Below, piece by piece: positions 8,018 through 15,810 of a stretch of 50,712 nucleotides of DNA. Location of the stretch: assembly GCA_050259035.1 (NCBI GenBank), contig JBLMZW010000193.1, positions 1 through 50,712 of the forward strand, in the 5' to 3' direction. How positions within the stretch are numbered: position 1 is the first letter of the stretch; every line of letters starts with the position of its first letter. Made by a program: the position numbers and the translations under genes. The notes under the pieces are model-generated. The model made no database searches, was not told the origin of the DNA, and worked only from the letters and a program-made list of their open reading frames with translations. The stretch is from JBLMZW01 sp050259035. Lineage in GTDB: Bacteria; Bacillota; Syntrophomonadia; Syntrophomonadales; DTU052.

Positions 8018-8150
8018 GTTGAGGTAGTAACTTTGCTTACAAGGATCGAAAAGACGAGGTAAGCAATTAGTTCTACCCATGCAAGGTCTACCCAAGAAGA
8101 CGAGCGCAAGTGAAGTCTGATTGGTAACAGACTACTGCGGAGACCGTAGT
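8018..8150 (+). repeat. 133-bp direct repeat, copy A, with two RlmD-tail motifs
   Basis: About 89% identical, without gaps, to 10441-10573 (14 mismatches by eye). The left end encodes KTHVEVVTLLTRIEKT (frame starting CAC 8015) and the right end TAETVVLYRRK ending at TAA 8167-8169. Both resemble RlmD C-termini. Near the right end AGTCTG...CAGACT forms a hairpin; in copy B the last arm is TAGACT, which keeps a G-U pair. The next gene (ArsC-like) starts 4 bases after that stop. Confidence 0.75.
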
Positions 8151-8172
8151 GCTATATCGGAGGAAGTAACAA

Positions 8173-8511
8173 GTGAACATTCAGATATTTGGGGCCAAGA
8201 AATGCTTTGATACGCAAAAGGCTGAAAGATATTTTAAAGAAAGAAATATTAAATACCAATATATAGACCTCAGCCAAAAAGGTTTAAGTAAAGGTGAGCT
8301 TGACAGTGTAAAGGCAGCTATCAAGCTTGATAATTTGATTAATCAAAAAGCTAAAGATTACATTAAATTGAAATTGAATCGAATTGGAAGCGTCACTATG
8401 AGAGAAGAAATACTACTAAACAATCCTCAGCTATACAAAACACCAATTGTACGTAATGGTAGGTTAGCGACGGTAGGGTATCAGCCGGAAGTGTGGAAAG
8501 AATGGGAGTAG
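8173..8511 (+). CDS. ArsC/Spx-family (thioredoxin-fold) protein
   Basis: 112 aa from GTG 8173, nine bases after GGAGG. Thioredoxin-like ArsC/YffB fold: 'FGAKKCFDTQKAERYFKERN' places the single N-terminal cysteine at about residue 11, and 'TPIVRNGRLATVGYQPEVW' is the family's cis-Pro strand and C-terminal turn. It lacks the CxxC of Spx and the downstream Arg set of arsenate reductases, so activity as a true arsenate reductase is doubtful. A glutathione- or thiol-dependent reductase of the YffB group is more likely. It stands alone directly after repeat copy A. Confidence 0.8.
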   Translation: MNIQIFGAKKCFDTQKAERYFKERNIKYQYIDLSQKGLSKGELDSVKAAIKLDNLINQKAKDYIKLKLNRIGSVTMREEILLNNPQLYKTPIVRNGRLATVGYQPEVWKEWE

Positions 8512-8786
8512 TTCATAAGGAAATATAAGGATTAAAAATGAAGTCAATATAATATTAGATTTCATAATGGTATTTTTTCTACTAAGATGAAAAGTGATTA
8601 AAAGGATATAGGTGGTCATCATATTCAGTTGAGAATATATACCTTTTGTGTTCTCGCCGCATGCGGAATGCTGCGTGAGGATTGGAAGGCAGAAAGACCG
8701 ATAAATAGCGGATTACGAGTGTAAATATCCTGTGGCTTGGTTGTCACTGGATGAAAAAGACAAATAGAAACGGGGGGGAATTGTGT
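8512..8786. other. Intergenic, no gene recognised
   Basis: About 275 bases without an intact gene. A plus-strand frame at about 8630-8724 (containing 'ACGMLREDWKAERPINSG') could be a decayed gene tail but has no recognisable family. Confidence 0.3.
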
Positions 8787-9761
8787 ATGAAAGCAGTTAT
8801 ATGCAATAAATATGGGCCTCCGGAGGTTCTTCAGTTAGTCGAAGTAGAGAAACGCATACCCGGTGATAATGAGGTACTAGTAAGAATTAAGGCAACGGTA
8901 GCGGCTCCGCCGGACTGTGCTTTTCGAAAAGGCGACCCTTTTATCTCGCGCCTTTTTACAGGACTGACCCGCCCTGGAAAAATCCCTGGAGATGTGCTCT
9001 CTGGTGTTATAGAGAAGGTAGGCAATAATGTATCGATATTTAAAACAGGTGATGCAGTTTACGGATCTTCCGGCATTAATATGGGCACCAATGCCGAATA
9101 CATCGTACTGAACGAAAAGGAAGCGCTTGCAATCAAACCGGAGAGGGTTACATTTGAAGAGGCTGCCGCTATCAGCGAAGGTTCACTCACAGCATTGCCT
9201 TTTCTTAGAGACAGCGGGAAAATTAAAAAGGGTCAAAAAGTCCTGATTATCGGCGCGTCCGGAGGGGTCGGCGTATATGCCGTGCAGCTCGCGAAATATT
9301 TCGGGGTTAATGTCACTGCCGTCTGCGGTCCCTCAAATGTAGAACTGGTCAAATCTATCGGAGCTGATAAAGTAATAGACTATGCAAAGGAAGACTATAC
9401 GAAATCCGGCGAAAAGTATGACATTGTTTTTGATGCAGTTTCAAAAAGCTCGTTTTCCAGATGTAGAAAAATACTGGCGACGGATGGTATATATCTTTGT
9501 ACCGTTCCATCATTGAGTATCATGCTGGCCATGTTATGGACTTCGATTTTCAGAAGCAAAACGGCTGTCTTCACAGCTACAGGCTTACGAAAGCCTGCCG
9601 AGAAAAAAAAGGACTTGGCATTTCTGAATCAATTGATAGAATCAGGAAAGCTGAGGGCAATCATTGACAGAACATACTCATTGGAGCAAATGGCGGAGGC
9701 GCATAGGTACGTGGAAACAGGTCACAAAAAAGGAAGCGTGGCTATCCGTATACATCAATAA
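8787..9761 (+). CDS. MDR-superfamily NAD(P)-dependent oxidoreductase (quinone oxidoreductase-like)
   Basis: 324 aa from ATG 8787, preceded by GGGGGGG; an upstream in-frame ATG at 8751 lacks a site. N-terminal GroES-like domain (VLVRIKATVAAPPDCAFRKG, about residues 33-52). The Rossmann nucleotide-binding motif 'IIGASGGVGVYAVQLAKYFG' is near 152-171. The zinc-binding residues of true alcohol dehydrogenases are absent, as in zinc-independent NADPH:quinone reductases and enoyl reductases. It probably reduces an electrophilic carbonyl or quinone. Single gene, separated from the following methyltransferase by 58 bases. Confidence 0.9.
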   Translation: MKAVICNKYGPPEVLQLVEVEKRIPGDNEVLVRIKATVAAPPDCAFRKGDPFISRLFTGLTRPGKIPGDVLSGVIEKVGNNVSIFKTGDAVYGSSGINMGTNAEYIVLNEKEALAIKPERVTFEEAAAISEGSLTALPFLRDSGKIKKGQKVLIIGASGGVGVYAVQLAKYFGVNVTAVCGPSNVELVKSIGADKVIDYAKEDYTKSGEKYDIVFDAVSKSSFSRCRKILATDGIYLCTVPSLSIMLAMLWTSIFRSKTAVFTATGLRKPAEKKKDLAFLNQLIESGKLRAIIDRTYSLEQMAEAHRYVETGHKKGSVAIRIHQ

Positions 9762-9819
9762 CATTACATAAAGAGAAGCGCCATGCCAACGAAAGTATTA
9801 TTGTCGAAAGGGCATAGAC

Positions 9820-10401
9820 ATGGAATTAGAAAGACATTCAGCAAACTCAAACTATACGGACAAAAAACAATTCTTTAAGAAATTTATCGAATCTCCCACA
9901 CAAATCGGCAGTATAGTACCAAGTTCAAGGTTTCTGGCTAATAAAATGCTAAGACCCATAGATTGGGCAAACGCTCGCTTTATAGCGGAACTTGGTGCAG
10001 GTACGGGTGTTTTTACGAAGCACATCCAGATGAACAAACATTGCAACTGTGAGGTCGCAGTGTTTGAAAAGGATGATGATATGCGTAATAGACTAAATAA
10101 TACATATCCTGAATTGAAATTTTGTAAAGATGCCATTAGATTATCGGAAGAAGTTCAATCTATGGGCATTGATTCACTCGAGGCAGTTGTTTCAGGATTA
10201 CCTTTTGCACTATTTAAGGAAGAAGTTCGTGAGCAGATTATTGATGAGGTCCTTCAAGCTTTGAAGCCAAATGGTATCTTTGTTGCATTCCAATATTCTT
10301 TACAGATGAAAAAAATGTTATCGAGTAAATTCTCCAAGGTCGAGATATTCTTTGAGCCGTTAAACCTCCCCCCGGCGTTTGTTTATGTATGTTTTAAGTA
10401 G
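9820..10401 (+). CDS. Class I SAM-dependent methyltransferase (phospholipid methyltransferase-like)
   Basis: 193 aa. 'FFKKFIESPTQIGSIVPSS' near residues 19-37 and the SAM-binding loop 'FIAELGAGTGVFTKHI' near 54-69 are characteristic of the PmtA-like phospholipid N-methyltransferases and the related KsgA-type fold. The motif 'EAVVSGLPFALFKEEVREQI' near 123-142 fits the substrate side. It probably acts on phosphatidylethanolamine or another lipid amine. Starts after GAAAGGG. Followed directly by repeat copy B. Confidence 0.8.
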   Translation: MELERHSANSNYTDKKQFFKKFIESPTQIGSIVPSSRFLANKMLRPIDWANARFIAELGAGTGVFTKHIQMNKHCNCEVAVFEKDDDMRNRLNNTYPELKFCKDAIRLSEEVQSMGIDSLEAVVSGLPFALFKEEVREQIIDEVLQALKPNGIFVAFQYSLQMKKMLSSKFSKVEIFFEPLNLPPAFVYVCFK

Positions 10402-10440
10402 GAATGTAATTGTATCACCTGTTTTTGAGAGCGTGGCTAT

Positions 10441-10573
10441 GTTGAGGTGGTAACTTTGCTTACAAGGATCGAAGAGACGAAGTATGCAATTAGTTCTACC
10501 CATGCTATGTCTGCCCAAGAAGGCGAGCGCAAGCGAAGTCTGATTAGCAATAGACTACTGCGGAGACAGTCGT
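10441..10573 (+). repeat. 133-bp direct repeat, copy B, with two RlmD-tail motifs
   Basis: Partner of 8018-8150. The left motif encodes YVEVVTLLTRIEETK (TAT 10438), the right motif TAETVVLIERK ending at TAG 10590-10592. The bases after it (TTGATAGAACGGAAA) match those after the RlmD remnant at 836-850. Spacing between copies is 2423 bp and encloses the ArsC-like, MDR and methyltransferase genes, consistent with a cassette bounded by direct repeats. Confidence 0.75.
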
Positions 10574-10922
10574 ATTGATAGAACGGAAATAGCTTGATTA
10601 TTGGGGTTCCTGACGTTACGGGCTTAGTATGAATATATATTTTATGTTTCCTCGGACAATAATACGGGGAAATTTCTGTTTTAGGGGGGTGGCCCAATAA
10701 ATCAAGATATTGGCGAAAAATCACAACCCTTCAGTATAAATACTTAAATATTTTCGATTCAATTCCCTTAACCAACTTGGACGAAGTGTCTTAATTTGGT
10801 ACCTTTTATTACAGGGGGGCAGAATGAAAGCAAAGATGTAAAAGTATGTTAAAAGCCGCGTTAGTCAAATAATTTGTTGACGTTGTTCTTGGGATTCTGA
10901 AAAGGAGGCGAAGATCACACTT
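10574..10922 (+). other. Intergenic region before the dipeptidase
   Basis: No intact gene. It contains the tail of the repeat family (10592-10660) and an AT-rich stretch. GGGGGGCAGAATG at 10816-10828 opens only a 5-codon frame. AAAAGGAGGCG (10900-10910) is the ribosome binding site of the dipeptidase. Confidence 0.35.
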
Positions 10923-12539
10923 ATGAAACGGTCTATTATATTATTATGCCTAGCCACCCTCCTAACCCTATTCATCACAACTCCTGCGAAAGCTTGCACC
11001 AGTCTGTTGGTTACGAAGGAGGCCTCTTCTGACGGCTCAACCTTGATTACCTATGCCGCCGACTCTCATACCCTCTATGGTTCTCTTTCCTACATCCCCG
11101 CTACAAAGAATCTCCCCGGAACGATGATTGACATTTTCGACTGGGAAAGTGGCAAGTATCTGGGAAAGATTCCCCAGGCCCGGGATACATATCAAGTTGT
11201 CGGGAACATCAATGAATTCCAGGTTGCCATTGGAGAAACAACCTTCGGCGGCCGCCCCGAGCTTGTTGATCCAGAAGGGGTTATTGATTATGGTTCACTG
11301 ATCCGCATTACACTACAGAGGAGTAAGACAGCCCGGGAGGCAGTACAGATTATGGGGCGGCTTACCGAACAGTACGGGTATGCCAGTACTGGAGAGAGCT
11401 TCTCTATTTCTGACCCCAAAGAGGCCTGGATAATGGAGATGATCGGGAAAGGACCTAAGAACAAGGGAGCAGTTTGGGTGGCCCTCCGTATTCCCGATGG
11501 ATATGTTTCTGCTTATGCCAACCAATCCCGGATTACCACTTTACCCCTGAATGATCCCTTGAACTGCCTCTACAGCAAGGATGTCATAACCTTCGCCAAA
11601 GAGAAAGGATACTTTAAAGGGGAAGACAAAGATTTCAGCTTCCAGGCAGCATATGATCCCCTGGATTTCGAAGGCCTCAGGTTATGTGATGCCAGAGTCT
11701 GGAGCCTTTTCCGAAGGATCTCTCCCTCTCTGAATATCTCCCCGGAATTCATTAAAGGGGACAAAAACGCCGCCCCGCTGCCAATCTGGATCAAACCAGA
11801 CCGAAAACTATCGGCCCGGGACGCCATGGAACTCATGCGTGACCATTACGAAGGAACTGAATTGGACATGACTAAAGATATCGGAGCCGGCCCCTTTGCT
11901 CTTCCATATCGCTGGTCCCCGAAAACCTGGGAGTACAATGGAGATGTTTACTTTCATGAACGTGCTATTTCCACTCAGCAAACCGGCTTCTCCGTTGTTG
12001 CCCAGAGCCGGGCCTGGCTCCCCGACCCCATTGGAGGAATCCTTTGGTTCGGCGTCGATGATACCTATAGTACGGTTTATGTACCCATCTACTGCTCCGT
12101 CAACAAGGTCCCCGAAGCCTTCTCCGATGGGAGCGGCTCCTTCAATAAGTTTTCCTGGGAGTCTGCCTTCTGGGTATTCAATGCTGTTTCCAACCTCGCT
12201 TATTCCCGTTACAGCGATATTATTCCCGAGATCCAGACTTTGCAAAGGGAACTAGAGGGGTCGTTTGCCTCCGAGATTCCAGAGGTCGATAAAAAGGCCC
12301 TCTCCCTCTATAAAAAAACGCCTCAGGCAGCCAGGGATTACCTTACTGATTATTCCTGCCGCCAAGGCCAAATGACCATGGAGAAATGGGAGAACCTCTG
12401 GCAAACTCTGTTTGTGAAATATATGGATGGAAACGTACGGGACGAGAAAGGAAAAGTACAACATCCTCCCTATTCGGAGAATTGGTATAAGGCCATCGTC
12501 GATTCAACCGGAGACCGATACAAGGTGCAGGAAGAGTAA
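10923..12539 (+). CDS. C69 family dipeptidase (PepD-like), secreted
   Basis: 538 aa. A signal peptide (about residues 1-24, 'LCLATLLTLFITTPAKA') precedes 'CTSLLVTKEAS', where Cys25 becomes the N-terminal nucleophile after processing, as in the Ntn-hydrolase peptidase U34/C69 family. 'DGSTLITYAADSH', 'FGGRPEL', 'YASTGESFSISDPKEAWIME' and 'ANQSRI' are family-typical. It probably degrades dipeptides or short peptides outside the membrane. Strong AGGAGG site. The codon use and GC are noticeably higher than in neighbouring genes. A 53-base copy of its 3' end is found at 13972-14024. Confidence 0.92.
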   Translation: MKRSIILLCLATLLTLFITTPAKACTSLLVTKEASSDGSTLITYAADSHTLYGSLSYIPATKNLPGTMIDIFDWESGKYLGKIPQARDTYQVVGNINEFQVAIGETTFGGRPELVDPEGVIDYGSLIRITLQRSKTAREAVQIMGRLTEQYGYASTGESFSISDPKEAWIMEMIGKGPKNKGAVWVALRIPDGYVSAYANQSRITTLPLNDPLNCLYSKDVITFAKEKGYFKGEDKDFSFQAAYDPLDFEGLRLCDARVWSLFRRISPSLNISPEFIKGDKNAAPLPIWIKPDRKLSARDAMELMRDHYEGTELDMTKDIGAGPFALPYRWSPKTWEYNGDVYFHERAISTQQTGFSVVAQSRAWLPDPIGGILWFGVDDTYSTVYVPIYCSVNKVPEAFSDGSGSFNKFSWESAFWVFNAVSNLAYSRYSDIIPEIQTLQRELEGSFASEIPEVDKKALSLYKKTPQAARDYLTDYSCRQGQMTMEKWENLWQTLFVKYMDGNVRDEKGKVQHPPYSENWYKAIVDSTGDRYKVQEE

Positions 12540-12649
12540 GTGGATCAAAGCCTGCTGAATGAGATTGGGGACAACTTGACAAATTTATTAATGTCCGAGG
12601 AACAGACGTAATGGCAACAGCCTGTTCGTCAGGAAGGGAAGGATAAAAA

Positions 12650-13084
12650 ATGGATATAAAGAACGAACGGACGCCGGCCAGATCAGTGGACCCCGGGCCT
12701 TTCTACCATGGCACAAAAGCTGTCCTGAAGCCGGGTGACTTGCTGGGACCTGGTTGTAGCTCTAACTATGGTGAGAGAAAGAAAGCTAACTACGTATACC
12801 TGACTGCAACATTGGATGCAGCCACGTGGGGAGCGGAACTGGCAATGGGCGACGAACCCGGTCGAATTTATCGTGTAGAGCCGACAGGTCCCATTGAGGA
12901 TGATCCCAATCTAACGGACAAGAAGTTCCCGGGGAACCCAACGAGATCCTACCGAACTCGACACCCACTGCGAGTAGTGGACGAGGTTTTGGACTGGGAG
13001 GGACACTCTCCAGAGGCACTTAAAAACATGCGCGATCACCTTGACAAGCTTAAACGGCTTGGTATCGAGGCAATCAACGATTGA
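12650..13084 (+). CDS. arr: Rifampin ADP-ribosyltransferase Arr
   Basis: 144 aa, full length for Arr. Key stretches: 'PFYHGTKAVLKPGDLLGPG' near residues 17-35 (the NAD-binding H of H-Y-E-type enzymes), 'NYVYLTATLDAATWGAELA' near 47-65, 'GRIYRVEPTGPIEDDPNLTD' near 71-90, and the end 'PLRVVDEVLDWEG'. Arr transfers ADP-ribose from NAD to the 23-hydroxyl of rifamycins and inactivates them. No integron or transposase is adjacent, so it is probably an environmental chromosomal arr. It lies 110 bases after the dipeptidase and may be cotranscribed. Confidence 0.95.
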   Translation: MDIKNERTPARSVDPGPFYHGTKAVLKPGDLLGPGCSSNYGERKKANYVYLTATLDAATWGAELAMGDEPGRIYRVEPTGPIEDDPNLTDKKFPGNPTRSYRTRHPLRVVDEVLDWEGHSPEALKNMRDHLDKLKRLGIEAIND

Positions 13085-13113
13085 CTGTGTGATGGCTGTT
13101 TTCCATTATCATT

Positions 13114-13704
13114 TTATTTTTTATTTCTCATGCTTTCCATCGGGTTAAGATTAAGATTCAGACGTTCGATTATCGTGTTAAGCCTTTTTTGTTTACCGTC
13201 TTCTGTCTTCATGTAGATATACGACGCTGTATATGCCTTGCGGGAAGAACGCGGCATTTTCTCGAAATTCGCCCAAGCGGTCTTATGGGATTTAAGCAAA
13301 GCCTCGAAATTTTGTACCTGCTCTTCTGTCATTGGTTCGTCTTTAGGGGTATCCCAGTTTCCATTCTGTTTAGCGATCTCAATCTTTGCTCTGCCGAAGT
13401 CGGTCATAAGTCTCTGTGATTCGAGCTTTTGGATAAGGGACTTGTTTCTTTCTGACCATTTACTGGTATCACTGCGCTGCTTGAAATATTTGATATATGT
13501 ATCGTCGTCAACACTTCGCATTTGTCCATCAATCCAGCCGAAGCAGAGCGCTTCTTCCAATGCTTCATTTGCGGTTAGGGTGATAACTGCTTTTGATTTT
13601 CCGAATACAAGCCATACGCCACAGCTTGTTTGTGCGTTTTCACCTAACCATGCGCGAAAATCACCGCGTGATGGGAAGAATAGTTTAGGTGTGTCAGCTT
13701 TCAT
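13114..13704 (-). CDS. YdeI/OmpD-associated family protein
   Basis: 196 aa, convergent with arr. 'FPSRGDFRAWLGENAQTSCG' near residues 9-28, 'EALEEALCFGWIDGQMRSVD' near 46-65, 'YIKYFKQRSDTSKWSERN' near 69-86 and 'FEKMPRSSRKAY' are the signature of this family, linked in some bacteria to antimicrobial peptide resistance. The C-terminal part is the usual bacteriocin-protection helical domain. ATG 13704 sits 9 bases after GAGGAG; a TTG at 13713 abuts the site and is rejected. Confidence 0.88.
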   Translation of the reverse strand: MKADTPKLFFPSRGDFRAWLGENAQTSCGVWLVFGKSKAVITLTANEALEEALCFGWIDGQMRSVDDDTYIKYFKQRSDTSKWSERNKSLIQKLESQRLMTDFGRAKIEIAKQNGNWDTPKDEPMTEEQVQNFEALLKSHKTAWANFEKMPRSSRKAYTASYIYMKTEDGKQKRLNTIIERLNLNLNPMESMRNKK

Positions 13705-13752
13705 AGTTAACAACTCCTCTATGCTAAAGGTTTTAGATGAGCTAGGGAAATA

Positions 13753-13854
13753 TCATCTCTTTTCGGCTGTAAATTGATAAACACAGTAATCGTCGCCAGT
13801 AACGCCTTTAGGATAATACCATTCAGAGCCTTTACGCAATAGAAGTATTTTAGT
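13753..13854 (-). pseudogene. Unidentified gene-tail fragment, minus strand
   Basis: Between two stops the minus strand reads a protein-like 33-codon segment containing 'KGSEWYYPKGVTGDDYCVYQ'. No start codon or ribosome binding site is present. It looks like the C-terminus of a larger protein left at a junction. No family recognised. Confidence 0.35.
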
Positions 13855-13942
13855 CTATATTTCTATTCCTCTTGGAATAGCATTCCTTATTGGCATTTTG
13901 ATACTGCTGATTGGCAATATCATAGGGCCGCCAAACCAGTGA
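13817..13942 (+). pseudogene. Hydrophobic gene-tail fragment, plus strand
   Basis: The plus strand encodes a membrane-like segment 'SIPLGIAFLIGILILLIGNI' ending 'GPPNQ' at TGA 13940-13942. There is no start codon or site, so this is probably the tail of a membrane protein gene. It overlaps the opposite-strand fragment at 13753-13854, so at most one covers the overlap. The junction is likely near 13853. Confidence 0.35.
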
Positions 13943-13971
13943 GAGTCGATATTATATAATGACAAAATAGA

Positions 13972-14024
13972 TATTAGGCCATTGCCGATTCGACCGGAGA
14001 CCGATACAAGGTGCAGGAAGAGTA
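13972..14024 (+). repeat. Copy of the 3' end of the dipeptidase gene
   Basis: 53 bases matching 12486-12538 with four mismatches. They encode ADSTGDRYKVQEE, the last residues of the C69 dipeptidase, followed by TAG instead of TAA. The rest of the gene is missing, so arr and the YdeI gene lie between the complete gene and an isolated copy of its tail. Confidence 0.85.
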
Positions 14025-14143
14025 GAAACAGGGGGACGTTTACGATATCTCTGGAGGCGCAAAAGCACCACTTTATGGTAGCAACATTTAAATACCAAAG
14101 AGCAGTTGTCGTGTACATCGTATTTTTACCAGAACAGATTTTC

Positions 14144-14177
14144 TTATCTAGTGCGCCATGCCGGGTTCACTAGATAA
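14144..14177. repeat. Perfect inverted repeat
   Basis: TTATCTAGTG and CACTAGATAA form a perfect 10-bp stem around a 14-base loop, directly abutting the terminator that follows. Possibly an alternative hairpin or a protein-binding site. Confidence 0.6.
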
Positions 14178-14209
14178 GAGCCATGTCTCGTTTGAAACAT
14201 GGCTCTTTT
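14178..14209 (+). terminator. Rho-independent terminator
   Basis: GAGCCATGT and ACATGGCTC form a perfect 9-bp stem followed by TTTT. No intact plus-strand gene lies directly upstream: only gene tails precede it, suggesting the gene it served has been lost. Confidence 0.75.
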
Positions 14210-14251
14210 GTATTGTACTAAAGCCAATCAGGTTTGGTTAAAGTCGTAAAG

Positions 14252-14458
14252 TTAACAAAAAACGATAACGGTAGTATTACAAGGTACGTTAACTGTAAAA
14301 GAACGTTTAACTGTTCCAGGCAGGCATTGGAAAACACGCGTTGGGCCACAAGCACATCTCACAGCAACCAATTCATGATTTTTAAGATTGATAACTCTGG
14401 CTTTTGTCGGGTTATTACCACAGTTGTACTGAACTTGGTCTCCATGTTTTAAGATCAT
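14252..14458 (-). CDS. Small cysteine-containing protein of unknown function
   Basis: 68 aa from ATG 14458, eight bases after GGGAGGA on the minus strand. A longer frame upstream is not protein-like. The sequence 'MILKHGDQVQYNCGNNPTKA' followed by 'VRCACGPTRVFQCLPGTVKR' is beta-rich with five cysteines. It suggests a small SH3-like or zinc/disulfide-stabilised fold. Unknown family; the good ribosome binding site and composition support a real gene. Confidence 0.6.
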   Translation of the reverse strand: MILKHGDQVQYNCGNNPTKARVINLKNHELVAVRCACGPTRVFQCLPGTVKRSFTVNVPCNTTVIVFC

Positions 14459-14706
14459 TAAGATTCCTCCCTTCAGGTTGGCCTGATATAACGTATTCGG
14501 GGAGGTAGAATATGGTGATTGCGGAAAACAAGACCAATACCACAAATGATGCAGCACTAGATTAAATATTTGGAAGCGAAAAATGCTCCTGCAGGCAGCA
14601 ATACAGACCATATCCGGATATCGCTGTGATTACGGACTGCGCTTGAATTGTTATCTTGATACGTTAAACTAGAATAAAAAATATCGATTGAACGAGGAGC
14701 AGACAG

Positions 14707-15198
14707 ATGGAATCACTAAACAATCATATTCAGGAATATAAAGTTCAGTTAAGCAAAGGACAAATTCAGAAAGCTTATAAAGGAATCATGACATTTATGT
14801 CAGGACTAAGTGCATATTTAGGGAGCAGTCACCCTGATTATACTGCCAGTGCTTTATATTTTGGCTATATGGATATGACTTACTTCGCTTTTACACCTCC
14901 TGATTTGAAAAACAAGAGGCTAAAGATAGCTATCGTATATTTGCATGAAAAAGGTATATTCGAAGTTTGGTTAGCCGGAAATAACAGAAAGATCCAGGCT
15001 GAATATATCGAATTGATGAGCTGTAAAAATATTAGAGGGTATAAATTGTCACAGGTTCTTCCGGGAATGGATTCCATTATTGAAGCGGTCCTGGTTGAGA
15101 AGCCGGATTTTGACCATCCTGAGGATCTCAAGAAACAGATTGAAAAGAAGACGATTAAATTCGCAAATGATTGCATTTCTATACTGGATGAAGTTTAG
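14707..15198 (+). CDS. Conserved hypothetical protein (DUF7000-like)
   Basis: 163 aa after GAGGAG. 'AYKGIMTFMSGLSAYLGSSH', 'GYMDMTYFAFTPPDLKNKRL' and 'KIAIVYLHEKGIFEVWLAGN' match my memory of a small uncharacterised family annotated DUF7000. The middle is a mixed alpha/beta domain and the C-terminal 30 residues are helical ('DLKKQIEKKTIKFANDCISI'). No catalytic motif seen. A terminator follows 64 bases downstream, so it is monocistronic. Confidence 0.65.
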   Translation: MESLNNHIQEYKVQLSKGQIQKAYKGIMTFMSGLSAYLGSSHPDYTASALYFGYMDMTYFAFTPPDLKNKRLKIAIVYLHEKGIFEVWLAGNNRKIQAEYIELMSCKNIRGYKLSQVLPGMDSIIEAVLVEKPDFDHPEDLKKQIEKKTIKFANDCISILDEV

Positions 15199-15261
15199 AG
15201 GAGGAGATCAGAAAAATTCCAAAGCAAGGAGAACAAATGGAGGTATATGTCTAAAGTAATG

Positions 15262-15315
15262 AAACTTTCTCACTGTTGGCATTGTCTCTGAGTTGCTGAC
15301 AGTGGGGAAGTTTTT
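15262..15315 (+). terminator. Rho-independent terminator of the 14707 gene
   Basis: AAACTTTCTCACTGT and ACAGTGGGGAAGTTT pair over 15 positions with two G-U pairs around a 22-base loop, ending in TTTTT. Confidence 0.7.
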
Positions 15316-15405
15316 AATACTATTGTAGGTAAACACACAACCTACATCGAGACAGTGGTTTTGGTACCAGATAAGCTAAAAAATTCTCTTCGTTGCGGCA
15401 AATAG
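15313..15405 (+). pseudogene. Remnant of RlmD/RumA C-terminus
   Basis: A startless frame reads ...VGKHTTYIETVVLVPDK... to TAG 15403-15405. 'HTTYIETVVL' corresponds to the RlmD end (HT-H-VETVVL). It overlaps the end of the terminator and sits 18 bases before the next gene. Confidence 0.5.
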
Positions 15406-15423
15406 AAGGCGAGGTATACTTGG

Positions 15424-15765
15424 ATGAATCAAGTAGATGCGTATATTAAAGGGTTCCCGAATGAAGTACAGGAACGATTGACTGCAATAAGAAATATTAT
15501 CATTGAAATAGCGCCAAAGGCTACTGAACGAATTTGTATGAGAATGCCCACATACGATTTGAACGGAAAATGGTTGGTTCATTTTGCCGGATTTCAAAAA
15601 CACATTAGCCTTTATCCCCAACCTGAAGGTATAACTGCTTTCAAAGAAAAATTAACCGACTATAAAACCTCAAAAGGAACAGTGCAATTCCCATTGAGCA
15701 AACCGTTGCCATTAGACTTGATTCGGGAAATTGTTGCTTTCAGGGTAGATCAACAATCAAAATAG
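15424..15765 (+). CDS. DUF1801 / iron-chaperone-like protein (YdhG family)
   Basis: 113 aa. 'VDAYIKGFPNEVQERLTAIR' at the N-terminus, 'ICMRMPTYDLNGKWLVHFAG' near residues 39-58, 'KHISLYPQPEGI' and 'YKTSKGTVQFPLSKPLPLDL' near 78-97 are the conserved blocks of the DUF1801 family. Some members (Bacillus Fra/YdhG) were described as frataxin-like iron chaperones. An imperfect GGCGAGG site lies upstream. Next gene 45 bases downstream. Confidence 0.88.
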   Translation: MNQVDAYIKGFPNEVQERLTAIRNIIIEIAPKATERICMRMPTYDLNGKWLVHFAGFQKHISLYPQPEGITAFKEKLTDYKTSKGTVQFPLSKPLPLDLIREIVAFRVDQQSK

Positions 15766-15810
15766 GGAAAACAGGAAAGTGTTAATTGCATAAAAGTGAG
15801 GAAATAACTA

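Noticed and set aside
8100..8150. Integron attC site in the 133-bp repeats
   Set aside because: A hairpin is present but the RYYYAAC/GTTRRRY boxes are not, and no integron integrase is in the window.
11808..12255. Long open frames on both strands inside the dipeptidase gene
   Set aside because: They are shadows of the well-supported peptidase gene and show no independent features.
14252..14611. 119-codon version of the small cysteine protein
   Set aside because: The first 51 codons are not protein-like and the good ribosome binding site precedes ATG 14458, so the 68-aa form is used.
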